DNA from: PCRC01 sp017848435
GTDB taxonomy: Bacteria > Pseudomonadota > Gammaproteobacteria > Burkholderiales > Burkholderiaceae_C
Direction: 5' to 3'
DNA: 64,000 nt
Assembly (NCBI GenBank): GCA_965284315.1
Contig: OZ260072.1
Coordinates: forward strand, 496,001 to 560,000
The first letter of the stretch is position 1, and each line of letters opens with the position of its first letter. The notes beneath the pieces are model-generated. The model ran no database searches, was not told the DNA's origin, and worked only from the letters and a program-made list of their open reading frames with translations. Positions 51,010 to 59,173 of this stretch are shown here, in pieces. The position numbers and the translations under genes are program-made.

Positions 51010-52746
51010 ATGTCTGTTGTTGACCCGACTGTGAGTAGCCTTGCCAAATCGGCCTTGCCAGGACTGGCGCGTGCGTTGGTGGAGGCAGGGAAACTCTCCC
51101 AACCCACGGCCGAAGCGCTCTACCAGAAAGCCATTGCCGGCAAAACCAATTTCATTGCCGAGTTGACCGGCTCCGGCGCCGTGTCCGCCTTTGACCTGGC
51201 ACACACCATGTCGGCTGCGTTCGCAGCGCCATTGCTCGACCTGGACGCCATTGACGTACAACGGTTGCCCCAAGGCCTGATCGACACCAAGATCAGCGTC
51301 GCCTACCGGCTGGTGGTGTTGAGCAAACGCGGCAACCGCCTGGTGGTGGCCACCGCCGATCCGGCCGATCTGGAAGCGGCCGAAAAAATCAAGTTCTCGA
51401 CCCGGCTTGGTGTCGACTGGGTGATTGCCGAGTACGACAAGCTGTCGCGCATGGTGGACGCCAACGCCACCTCGGCCGCAGAAGCCATCAACAACCTGAT
51501 TGGCGAAGACTTCCAGTTCGACGATATTCAGGCCGAAGCTGCCGCCCCCGACCTCAGCCAGTTGCCCAACAACGAGGTGGACGACGCGCCAGTGGTGCGC
51601 TTTCTGCACAAGATGCTGATGGACGCTTTCAACATGCGTGCATCCGACCTGCACTTCGAGCCCTACGAACACAACTACCGGATTCGGTTCCGGGTTGACG
51701 GTGAACTGCGCGAGATCGCCGCGCCACCGGTGGCCATCAAGGACAAGCTGGCGTCGCGCATCAAGGTGATTTCTCGGCTCGACATTTCGGAAAAGCGCCT
51801 GCCACAAGACGGGCGCATGAAGCTCAAGGTCGGAGCCGACCGGGTGATTGACTTCCGTGTCAGCACACTGCCCACGCTGTTCGGCGAAAAGCTGGTGATC
51901 CGGATTCTGGACCCGAGCAGTGCCCAGGTGGGCATTGACGCACTGGGCTACGAAGCCGACGAAAAAGCCCGTCTGCTGGATGCCATTGCACGCCCGTACG
52001 GCATGGTGCTGGTCACCGGCCCCACCGGCTCGGGCAAGACGGTATCACTCTACACCTGTTTGAACCTGTTGAACAAGCCGGGCGTGAACATCTGTACCGC
52101 AGAAGACCCGTCCGAAATCAACCTCCCCGGCGTCAACCAGGTCAACGTCAATGAAAAGGCCGGGCTGACGTTTGCGGCCGCGCTGCGGTCGTTCCTGCGC
52201 CAGGACCCGGACGTCATCATGGTGGGCGAGATCCGGGACCTGGAGACAGCCGACATCTCCATCAAGGCCGCGCAGACCGGCCACATGGTGATGTCCACGC
52301 TGCACACCAACGACGCACCGTCCACCCTGACCCGGCTGCGCAACATGGGCATTGCGCCGTTCAACATCGCGTCCAGCGTGCTGCTGATCACGGCACAGCG
52401 TCTGGCACGCCGGCTGTGCGTCAACTGCAAGCTGCCGGCCGACATTCCCGAAAGCGCGCTGGTGGAGGCCGGCTTCCAGCCGGAAGAGCTCGACGGCTCC
52501 TGGACACCCTACAAACCCGTTGGCTGCAGCATGTGCAACAACGGGTACAAGGGCCGTCTGGGCATCTACCAGGTGATGCCCGTCACCGAAGAAATCCAGA
52601 AGATCATCCTGCGGGATGGCAGCGCCATCGACATCGCCCAGCAGGCGCAGCGCGAGGGCGTACGCACCCTGCGGCAGTCCGGTCTGCTGAAGGTCCAGTT
52701 GGGCCTGACATCACTCGAAGAAGTGATCAACTGCACCAACGTTTAA
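51010..52746 (+). CDS. pilB: Type IV pilus assembly ATPase PilB
   Basis: PilB is the cytoplasmic hexameric ATPase that powers pilus extension. The 578-residue protein has an N-terminal MshE-type domain (to about 150), the secretion-ATPase core with Walker A GPTGSGKT (G337-T344), an Asp box, Walker B and His boxes (MVGEIRDLETADISIKAAQTGH), and the four-cysteine zinc motif CVNC...CSMC. pilC and pilD follow on the same strand. The pilin gene itself is not in the window. Confidence 0.96.
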   Translation: MSVVDPTVSSLAKSALPGLARALVEAGKLSQPTAEALYQKAIAGKTNFIAELTGSGAVSAFDLAHTMSAAFAAPLLDLDAIDVQRLPQGLIDTKISVAYRLVVLSKRGNRLVVATADPADLEAAEKIKFSTRLGVDWVIAEYDKLSRMVDANATSAAEAINNLIGEDFQFDDIQAEAAAPDLSQLPNNEVDDAPVVRFLHKMLMDAFNMRASDLHFEPYEHNYRIRFRVDGELREIAAPPVAIKDKLASRIKVISRLDISEKRLPQDGRMKLKVGADRVIDFRVSTLPTLFGEKLVIRILDPSSAQVGIDALGYEADEKARLLDAIARPYGMVLVTGPTGSGKTVSLYTCLNLLNKPGVNICTAEDPSEINLPGVNQVNVNEKAGLTFAAALRSFLRQDPDVIMVGEIRDLETADISIKAAQTGHMVMSTLHTNDAPSTLTRLRNMGIAPFNIASSVLLITAQRLARRLCVNCKLPADIPESALVEAGFQPEELDGSWTPYKPVGCSMCNNGYKGRLGIYQVMPVTEEIQKIILRDGSAIDIAQQAQREGVRTLRQSGLLKVQLGLTSLEEVINCTNV

Positions 52747-52771
52747 ACAGACAAGCCCGACCGAGACCACG

Positions 52772-53989
52772 ATGGCCACTGCAGCATCCAAGAACATCAA
52801 AGAATACATCTTCGAATGGGAGGGCAAGGACCGCAACGGCAAGGTGGTGCGCGGCGAAATACGGGCGGGCGGTGAAAACCAGGTCCAGGCCACGCTGCGG
52901 CGCCAGGGTGTCTTCCCGGGCAAGATCAAGAAACGGCGCATGCGCAGCGGCAAGCGCATCAAACCGAAAGACCTGGCCATCTTCACGCGGCAACTCGCCA
53001 CGATGATGAAAGCCGGTGTGCCACTGCTGCAGGCCTTTGACATCGTCGGGCGTGGCAACCCCAACCCGAATGTCACCCGGTTGCTGAACGACATCCGCAC
53101 CGACGTGGAAACCGGCACCTCGCTGAGTGCCGCGTTCCGCAAGTTCCCGATTTATTTCGACAGCCTGTACTGCAACCTGATCGAAGCCGGTGAAGCCGCC
53201 GGTATCCTGGACGCGCTGCTGGACCGGCTGGCGCTGTACATGGAGAAGACCGAGGCGCTGAAGTCCAAGATCAAGTCGGCACTGATGTACCCGATCGCGG
53301 TGCTGGTGGTGGCCTTTGTGGTGGTGGCGGTGATCATGATCTTCGTGATCCCGGCCTTCAAGGAGGTCTTCACCTCGTTCGGCGCCGACCTGCCCGCGCC
53401 GACGCTGGCGGTGATTGCGATGAGCGAGTTTTTCGTCAAGTACTGGTGGTTGATCTTCGGCGTGCTGTTTGGTGGCACCTACTTTTTCCTGCAGGCCTGG
53501 AAGCGCAACGTCAAGGTGCAGATCTTCATGGACAGGTTGATGCTGAAACTGCCGGTGTTTGGCCAGCTGGTCGACAAGTCGTGCATCGCACGCTGGACCC
53601 GCACACTCTCCACCATGTTTGCGGCGGGTGTACCCCTGGTGGAGGCGCTCGACTCGGTGGGTGGCGCCTCCGGCAACCATGTCTACGCCTCGGCCACGTC
53701 CAAGATCCAGCAGGAAGTGTCCACCGGCACCAGCTTGACGGCCGCCATGACCAACGCGAACATCTTCCCGTCCATGGTGTTGCAGATGAGCGCGATTGGT
53801 GAGGAGTCCGGCTCGCTGGACCACATGCTCGGCAAGGCCGCTGACTTTTACGAAGCCGAGGTGGACGACATGGTGGCAGGCCTGTCCAGCCTGATGGAGC
53901 CCATCATCATCGTGATCCTGGGCACCGTCATCGGTGGCATCGTGATTTCCATGTACCTGCCGATCTTCAAACTGGGCCAAGTCGTCTGA
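52772..53989 (+). CDS. pilC: Type IV pilus inner-membrane platform protein PilC
   Basis: PilC is the inner-membrane platform on which pilin subunits are assembled. The 405-residue protein has two T2SF domains (about 70-195 and 270-395) with typical FTRQLATMMKAGVPLLQAFD and WTRTLSTMFAAGVPLVEALD starts, and three membrane segments. It begins 25 bp after pilB and ends in a TGATG overlap with pilD. Confidence 0.96.
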   Translation: MATAASKNIKEYIFEWEGKDRNGKVVRGEIRAGGENQVQATLRRQGVFPGKIKKRRMRSGKRIKPKDLAIFTRQLATMMKAGVPLLQAFDIVGRGNPNPNVTRLLNDIRTDVETGTSLSAAFRKFPIYFDSLYCNLIEAGEAAGILDALLDRLALYMEKTEALKSKIKSALMYPIAVLVVAFVVVAVIMIFVIPAFKEVFTSFGADLPAPTLAVIAMSEFFVKYWWLIFGVLFGGTYFFLQAWKRNVKVQIFMDRLMLKLPVFGQLVDKSCIARWTRTLSTMFAAGVPLVEALDSVGGASGNHVYASATSKIQQEVSTGTSLTAAMTNANIFPSMVLQMSAIGEESGSLDHMLGKAADFYEAEVDDMVAGLSSLMEPIIIVILGTVIGGIVISMYLPIFKLGQVV

Positions 53990-54831
53990 TGGGCACGTTG
54001 GTCTGGCTGGACACCGCACTGGCGGCGGTGCTGGGTCTGCTGGTTGGCAGCTTCTTGAATGTGGTGATTTACCGGCTGCCCAAGATGCTGGAGCGGCAAT
54101 GGGCGCAGGAGTACAGCGGCCTGGCCGTGACCCCGCCCGCTGACACGGCGCGGTTCAATCTGATGGTGCCACGCTCGCGCTGTTCACAGTGCGGCCACAC
54201 CCTGCGCTGGTACGAGAACATCCCTCTGGTGAGCTATGCCGTACTGCGCGGCCGTTGTTCGGCCTGTGGCACCCCCATTGGCCTGCGCTACCCGTTGGTA
54301 GAAGCCATGACCGGTGCGCTGTTTGCATTCTGCATCCACACCTGGGGCCCCACCGCCACAGGCCTGGCCTGGTGTGGTTTCTCGGCCGCGCTGGTGGCAC
54401 TGGCCTTCATCGACTGGGACACGACACTGCTGCCCGACGACATCACCCTGCCCCTGCTGTGGGCCGGTCTGATCGCCTCCGCCCTGCAATGGACCCCTGT
54501 GCCTTTGCCGGCCGCGCTGTGGGGTGCGGTGGCCGGCTACCTGTCGCTCTGGGGCATTTACTGGCTGTTCAAACTGGTCACCGGTAAAGAAGGCATGGGC
54601 TACGGTGACTTCAAGCTGTTTGCCGCGCTCGGTGCCTGGTTTGGCTGGACCGGGCTGCTGCCCATCATCCTGATGTCGTCGGTGATTGGTGCGTTGGTGG
54701 GTGTGGCGCTCAAGTTCAGCAGCGGCTTGCGCGAAGGTGGCTATGTGCCATTCGGGCCCTTTTTGGTCGGCGCGGCCTTCACCGCCATGCTCTTTGGCCC
54801 GCAAGCCATCCTGAGGGTGGTGGGCCTGTAA
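53989..54831 (+). CDS. pilD: Prepilin peptidase/N-methyltransferase PilD
   Basis: PilD cleaves and N-methylates prepilins and pseudopilins. The 280-residue membrane protein has the zinc-binding cysteines C65, C68, C90 and C93 in the cytoplasmic loop, and the catalytic Asp residues in IDWDTTLLPD and GMGYGDFKLFAALG. About seven to eight membrane segments are seen. It overlaps pilC by one base and is followed by coaE within 5 bp. Confidence 0.96.
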   Translation: MGTLVWLDTALAAVLGLLVGSFLNVVIYRLPKMLERQWAQEYSGLAVTPPADTARFNLMVPRSRCSQCGHTLRWYENIPLVSYAVLRGRCSACGTPIGLRYPLVEAMTGALFAFCIHTWGPTATGLAWCGFSAALVALAFIDWDTTLLPDDITLPLLWAGLIASALQWTPVPLPAALWGAVAGYLSLWGIYWLFKLVTGKEGMGYGDFKLFAALGAWFGWTGLLPIILMSSVIGALVGVALKFSSGLREGGYVPFGPFLVGAAFTAMLFGPQAILRVVGL

Positions 54832-54836
54832 CCACC

Positions 54837-55451
54837 ATGCCCACCGCCTTTCGACTCGGCCTGACCGGTGGCATTGGCAGCGGCAAAAGCACCGTGGCCC
54901 GTCTGCTGGTGGCCCACGGTGCCACACTGGTGGATGCCGACGCCATCGCCCGCGCGGCCACGGCACACGGCGGGGCGGCGATGCCGGCGATTGCCGAGTG
55001 TTTCGGCCCCGCATTGGTCACCCGCGACGGCGCGCTGGACCGTGACGCGATGCGCACGCTGGCGTTCAACGACCCTGCCGCACGCCACCGGCTGGAGGCC
55101 ATCGTCCACCCGCTGGTGGGCACTGAAGCGCTGCGCCAGGCCGAGGCCGCACAGACACCCTGCGTGGTGTTCGACATCCCGTTGCTGGCCGAGTCGCGCT
55201 ACTGGCGGCAGCGCTTGCACCGCGTGCTGGTGGTGGACTGCACCCCGGACACCCAGATCCGGCGGGTCATGGCCCGCAACGGCCTGGCACGCGAGGTGGT
55301 GGAAAAAATCATCCAGGCACAGGCCAGCCGCCTGACCCGACTGGCCTGTGCCGACGCCGTGCTTTGGAACGACGCCGACACGCCACAACCGCTTCAGACC
55401 GAAGTGGCTGGGTTGGCGACAAGCTTCGGGCTATCATTGCTGCCAGAATGA
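54837..55451 (+). CDS. coaE: Dephospho-CoA kinase
   Basis: CoaE makes the last step of CoA synthesis. The 204-residue protein begins with a P-loop GLTGGIGSGKST (residues 8-19) and has VVFDIPLLAES and the lid segment VMARNGLAREV. The pilD-coaE-zapD order is standard in proteobacteria. The stop overlaps the zapD start by ATGA. Confidence 0.95.
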   Translation: MPTAFRLGLTGGIGSGKSTVARLLVAHGATLVDADAIARAATAHGGAAMPAIAECFGPALVTRDGALDRDAMRTLAFNDPAARHRLEAIVHPLVGTEALRQAEAAQTPCVVFDIPLLAESRYWRQRLHRVLVVDCTPDTQIRRVMARNGLAREVVEKIIQAQASRLTRLACADAVLWNDADTPQPLQTEVAGLATSFGLSLLPE

Positions 55452-56212
55452 GCCGCGTGATCCAGTACGAATACCCTTTCAACGAGCGCATCCGCACCTA
55501 TTTGCGGCTGGAGCACCTGTTCCGCCGCCTCACCTTGCTGGTGCCACGCGACCACCCACTCGACCACCACCACGCGTTGCTGACCATCTTTGAAGTGATG
55601 GACGTGGCCGCCCGCGCCGACCTGAAAAGCGATGTGCTCAAGGACATTGAGAAGCAAAAAGGCGCACTCAACCAGTACCGTGGCAACCCGGCCATTTCCG
55701 AAGCCGCGTTGGACGAGATCATTGCCCAACTCGACAACGGCTTCGCTGGCCTGAACGAGGTCGCTGGCAAGGCCGGCCACTCGTTGACCGAAAACGACTG
55801 GCTGATGAGCATCCGCAGCCGGGTGGGCATTCCCGGCGGCACTTGCGAGTTTGATTTGCCGGCCTATTACGCCTGGCAGCACCTGGACGCTGACACCCGC
55901 CGTGTGGATGTCGAGAAATGGGCGTCCACACTGGCACCGCTGGCCGAGTCGGTCCACCTGCTGCTCAAGCTGCTGCGCGACTCGGGGGCACCGCAAAAAG
56001 TGCTCGCCACCAACGGCCAGTTTGTGCAAACCCTGCCCCAGGGCCGCACCTTCCAGCTGATGCGCCTGCGGATCGACCCCGGGTTGGGGCTGGTGCCTGA
56101 GATCAGCGGCAACCGGTTGATGGTGTCGGTGCGCCTGATGCGCCATGGCGACGACGACCGCCTGCACGCCACCACCGACGAGGCCGCGTTTGAAATGACG
56201 CTCTGCGCCTGA
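55448..56212 (+). CDS. zapD: Cell division protein ZapD
   Basis: ZapD cross-links FtsZ filaments at the division site. The 254-residue protein starts MSRVIQYEYPFNERIRTYLRLE, the family signature, and has WLMSIRSRVGIPGGTCEFDLPAYYAW. The ATG at 55448 is inside the coaE stop; a longer reading is not family-like. yacG follows 17 bp later. Confidence 0.93.
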   Translation: MSRVIQYEYPFNERIRTYLRLEHLFRRLTLLVPRDHPLDHHHALLTIFEVMDVAARADLKSDVLKDIEKQKGALNQYRGNPAISEAALDEIIAQLDNGFAGLNEVAGKAGHSLTENDWLMSIRSRVGIPGGTCEFDLPAYYAWQHLDADTRRVDVEKWASTLAPLAESVHLLLKLLRDSGAPQKVLATNGQFVQTLPQGRTFQLMRLRIDPGLGLVPEISGNRLMVSVRLMRHGDDDRLHATTDEAAFEMTLCA

Positions 56213-56229
56213 AACACGGGCCACGTTGC

Positions 56230-56448
56230 ATGAGCACACCTGCGCCCTCTCCCGCCCTCGCCGCACGCACCGTCACCTGCCCCGCCTGTGGCGGCGACAG
56301 CCTGTACGCCCCCAGCAACCGCTTTCGCCCCTTCTGCAGCGACCGTTGCAAAAACAACGACCTCGGTGCCTGGGCCAGCGAGAGCTTCCGGGTGCCAGAA
56401 GACGCCCCACCGGACGAACCGCAGTTCGGCGACGCCAAATTCCGTTGA
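56230..56448 (+). CDS. yacG: DNA gyrase inhibitor YacG (zinc-binding)
   Basis: YacG is a small zinc protein that inhibits DNA gyrase. The 72 residues hold the four ligands C17, C20, C36 and C40 in TVTCPACGG and FCSDRCKNNDLGAW. It closes the pilBCD-coaE-zapD-yacG run and is convergent with mutT, with a family-1 repeat in between. Confidence 0.92.
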   Translation: MSTPAPSPALAARTVTCPACGGDSLYAPSNRFRPFCSDRCKNNDLGAWASESFRVPEDAPPDEPQFGDAKFR

Positions 56449-56512
56449 ATTTGAACCAAATCGGCCTTGCGCCTCAGTAGAACCTCGCGGTCAAGCTATT
56501 GAATGTGTAGCG
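56448..56512 (+). repeat. Dispersed intergenic repeat, family 1, copy H
   Basis: The plus strand reads AATTTGAACCAAATCGGCC, then TTGCGCCTCAGTAGAACC, then TCGCGGTCAAGCTATTGAAT. It begins at the yacG stop and runs into the 3' end of the convergent mutT gene, supplying its last codons and TGA stop (56491-56493). Confidence 0.7.
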
Positions 56513-56970
56513 CCCGAGAAACCTTGTTCGGTGGCAAACCACGCCAGCACCGGCACGGTACCGGGTAATACCGGTGTCACCTGCACCGGCAAATGCTGCC
56601 AGGCAAACGACTGGTTCTCGCGCATCTGCAACTCGCCCTGCCAGTCGAACACCTTGCAGAAATTGAGCCGCACCAGTGCGTGCGGGTAGTCCACCAGCTC
56701 CACCTGCCAAGGGTGCACCGTCCCCACGGTGATGCCGATTTCTTCCTGCAGTTCGCGCCGCAGCGCGTCGGCCACCGTTTCGCCGGCCTCCAGCTTGCCG
56801 CCCGGGAACTCCCAGTAACCAGCGTAGACTTTTCCCGCCGGTCGTGAAGTGAGCAGAAAAGCCCCGTCGGGCCGCACCAGCACGCCCACCGCCACATCGA
56901 CCACGGCGCGGTCTTCACCACCTTCGCGCGGACGTTCGCCGTCAGCCACCAAAGGACTGCCCAACATCAT
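56491..56970 (-). CDS. mutT: 8-oxo-dGTP diphosphatase MutT (Nudix)
   Basis: MutT clears 8-oxo-dGTP from the nucleotide pool. The 159-residue protein has VGVLVRPDGAFLLTSRP and the Nudix box from G58 with E73, E76 and E77 (GKLEAGETVADALRRELQEE). The start ATG at 56970 overlaps the DUF815 gene stop by ATGA; a longer reading upstream is a shadow. The final codons (ATHSIA) come from a family-1 repeat. A fusion to thiamine phosphate synthase, known in other MutT proteins, is absent. Confidence 0.88.
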   Translation of the reverse strand: MMLGSPLVADGERPREGGEDRAVVDVAVGVLVRPDGAFLLTSRPAGKVYAGYWEFPGGKLEAGETVADALRRELQEEIGITVGTVHPWQVELVDYPHALVRLNFCKVFDWQGELQMRENQSFAWQHLPVQVTPVLPGTVPVLAWFATEQGFSGATHSIA

Positions 56971-57851
56971 TTCATCTGGCCAGCGTTGTGCTGCCCGGCA
57001 TAGTCGCGCGCGAACTGGTACGCCACTCGGCCACTGCGCGAGCCGCGCTCGAGAGCCCACACCAGCGACGCGGGCCGGGCTTCGGCAATCGCTTCGGCGC
57101 TGATGCCAAAGGCCGACAGCCACTGCGCCACGATGGCCAGGTATTCGTCCTGGTTGAACGGGTAGAAGCTGATCCACAGCCCAAAGCGCTCGGACAGCGA
57201 TATCTTTTCCTCCACCACCTCGCCGGGGTGCACCTCGCCGTCCTCGGTGTGCTGGTAACTGAGGTTTTCCTTCATGTACTCGGGCAACAGGTGGCGGCGG
57301 TTGCTGGTGGCGTAAATCAGCACGTTGGGCGTGGCGGCGGCCACCGAGCCGTCAAGGATGGATTTGAGCGCCTTGTAGCCGGGCTCACCTTCGTCGAAGC
57401 TCAGGTCGTCGCAGAACACAATGAATTTCTCGGGCCGCTCCGAGACCACGTCCACAATGTCGGGCAAGTCGACCAGGTCGGCCTTGTCCACCTCGATCAG
57501 GCGCAAGCCCTGCGGCGCGAACTCGTTCAAGCACGCCTTGATCAGCGACGATTTGCCGGTGCCGCGCGCACCGGTCAGCAGCACGTTGTTGGCCGGCTGG
57601 CCCGCCACCAATTGGCGCGTGTTGCGGGCGATTTTTTCTTTCTGAACGTCAATCTCTTTCAGGTCGTCCAACCGCAGCGGCGCGATGTGCCGCACCGGCT
57701 CCAGCGTGCCGTGGCCCGAGGCGCGCTTGCGGTAGCGCCAGGCCATGGCGGCTTGCCAGTTGGGGGCGGAGAGCGGCTGTGGCAACACAGCTTCGATGCG
57801 CGACAGCACGGTCTCCGCGCGCTGCATCAGGTGCAACAACGCCTCGTTCAT
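56967..57851 (-). CDS. DUF815 family AAA ATPase
   Basis: The 294-residue protein is a P-loop ATPase with Walker A GARGTGKSS (G94 onward) and the family segments IVFCDDLSFDEGE, VLIYATSNRRHLLPE and LSERFGLWISFYPFNQDEYL. The function of DUF815 is unknown. The ATG overlaps the argJ stop by ATGA and the stop overlaps mutT in the same way, so argJ, this gene and mutT are likely translated together. The secA-argJ-DUF815-mutT order is common in betaproteobacteria. Confidence 0.88.
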   Translation of the reverse strand: MNEALLHLMQRAETVLSRIEAVLPQPLSAPNWQAAMAWRYRKRASGHGTLEPVRHIAPLRLDDLKEIDVQKEKIARNTRQLVAGQPANNVLLTGARGTGKSSLIKACLNEFAPQGLRLIEVDKADLVDLPDIVDVVSERPEKFIVFCDDLSFDEGEPGYKALKSILDGSVAAATPNVLIYATSNRRHLLPEYMKENLSYQHTEDGEVHPGEVVEEKISLSERFGLWISFYPFNQDEYLAIVAQWLSAFGISAEAIAEARPASLVWALERGSRSGRVAYQFARDYAGQHNAGQMK

Positions 57852-59077
57852 GACCGGTAGTCCGCGTTGATGGTCACGTAGTCGTGGCTGAAGTCGCAGG
57901 TCCACACCGTGTCCGCCGCGTTGCCGCGGCCCAGCAGCACACGCACAGTGATCTCGGTTTGCTTCATCACACGCTGACCGTCTTCTTCACGGTAGGCCGG
58001 GTTGCGTCCGCCTTTCACCGCCACGTGCACGTCGTCGAGGTACAGGTCAATGCCCGTTTGGTCAAGGTCGGCAATGCCGGCGTAACCCACTGCCGCGAGA
58101 ATGCGGCCAAGGTTGGGGTCGCTGGCAAAGAAGGCCGTTTTCACCAATGGCGAGTGCGCAATCGCATAGGCCACCTGGCGGCACTCTTCACCCGTTTTGC
58201 CGCCTTCCACCTTGACGGTGATGAACTTGGTCGCACCTTCGCCGTCGCGCACGATGGCCTGCGCCAGCTGCTGCGCCACCGCCAGCATCGCGGCTTTCAG
58301 CGTGCGGCCATCGGCGCTGTCGAGCGAGGTGATGGGGGCGTGACTGGCCTTGTTGGTGGCGATCACCACAAAGGAGTCGTTGGTGGAGGTGTCGCCGTCG
58401 ACCGTGACGCGGTTGAACGAGCCGTCGGCCAGTTCGGTGGCCAGCTTCTGCATCAGTTCAGGGGCCACGCAGGCGTCGGTGGCCAGAAAGCCCAGCATCG
58501 TGGCCATGTTCGGCCGGATCATGCCTGCACCCTTGCTGATGCCGGTGATGCTGACCGTGACACCACCCAGTTGCACCTGCTGGCTGAAAGCCTTGGGCTG
58601 GGTGTCGGTGGTCATGATGCCTTCGGCTGCGCGCAGCCAGTTGGCTTCTTTGGCGTCATCCAGCGCCGCAGGCAGGCCGGCAATGATGCGGTCGTGCGGC
58701 AGCGACTCCATGATCACGCCGGTGGAGAACGGCAGCACCTGCTCGGGTGCCAGTTCCAGCTGGCGCGCCAGCGCAATGCACACCGTGCGGGCACGCACCA
58801 GGCCATCTTCGCCGGTACCGGCGTTGGCGTTGCCGGTGTTGATGACCATCGCGCGGATGCCGTACTGGCTGGCCAGGTGCTCGCGGCAGACCTGCACCGG
58901 CGCAGCACAAAAACGGTTCTGCGTGAAGACACCGTGCACCGACGCGCCTTCGTCGATCAGCACCACGGTCAGGTCTTTTTTGTGGGCCTTGCGAACACCG
59001 GCCTCGGCGACGCCGATGCGCACGCCGGGCACTGGGTGCAAATCGACAGGGTTGGGGAAAGGCAGGTTCACGGGCAT
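57848..59077 (-). CDS. argJ: Bifunctional glutamate N-acetyltransferase/amino-acid acetyltransferase ArgJ
   Basis: ArgJ transfers acetyl from N-acetylornithine to glutamate in the cyclic arginine pathway and can also use acetyl-CoA. The 409-residue protein self-cleaves before the Thr in KGAGMIRPNMATMLGF, giving alpha and beta chains. Other conserved parts are VINTGNANAGTG and DGDTSTNDSFVV. Which of its two activities it retains cannot be judged from sequence alone. It lies downstream of secA after a terminator. Confidence 0.94.
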   Translation of the reverse strand: MPVNLPFPNPVDLHPVPGVRIGVAEAGVRKAHKKDLTVVLIDEGASVHGVFTQNRFCAAPVQVCREHLASQYGIRAMVINTGNANAGTGEDGLVRARTVCIALARQLELAPEQVLPFSTGVIMESLPHDRIIAGLPAALDDAKEANWLRAAEGIMTTDTQPKAFSQQVQLGGVTVSITGISKGAGMIRPNMATMLGFLATDACVAPELMQKLATELADGSFNRVTVDGDTSTNDSFVVIATNKASHAPITSLDSADGRTLKAAMLAVAQQLAQAIVRDGEGATKFITVKVEGGKTGEECRQVAYAIAHSPLVKTAFFASDPNLGRILAAVGYAGIADLDQTGIDLYLDDVHVAVKGGRNPAYREEDGQRVMKQTEITVRVLLGRGNAADTVWTCDFSHDYVTINADYRS

Positions 59078-59123
59078 GGCAGGACTTTCAAAAACTGCAG
59101 TGATTATCTGAAAAACGGGTGAC

Positions 59124-59152
59124 GCAAAAACAAAACGGGCCGAAGCCCGTTG
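59124..59152 (-). terminator. Rho-independent terminator of secA
   Basis: On the minus strand ACGGGC and GCCCGT pair around a TTCG tetraloop, followed by TTTGTTTTTG. It lies just after the secA stop, so argJ probably has its own promoter or depends on read-through. Confidence 0.9.
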
Positions 59153-59173
59153 TGGTTGTGGTGGCGCTGCGGC

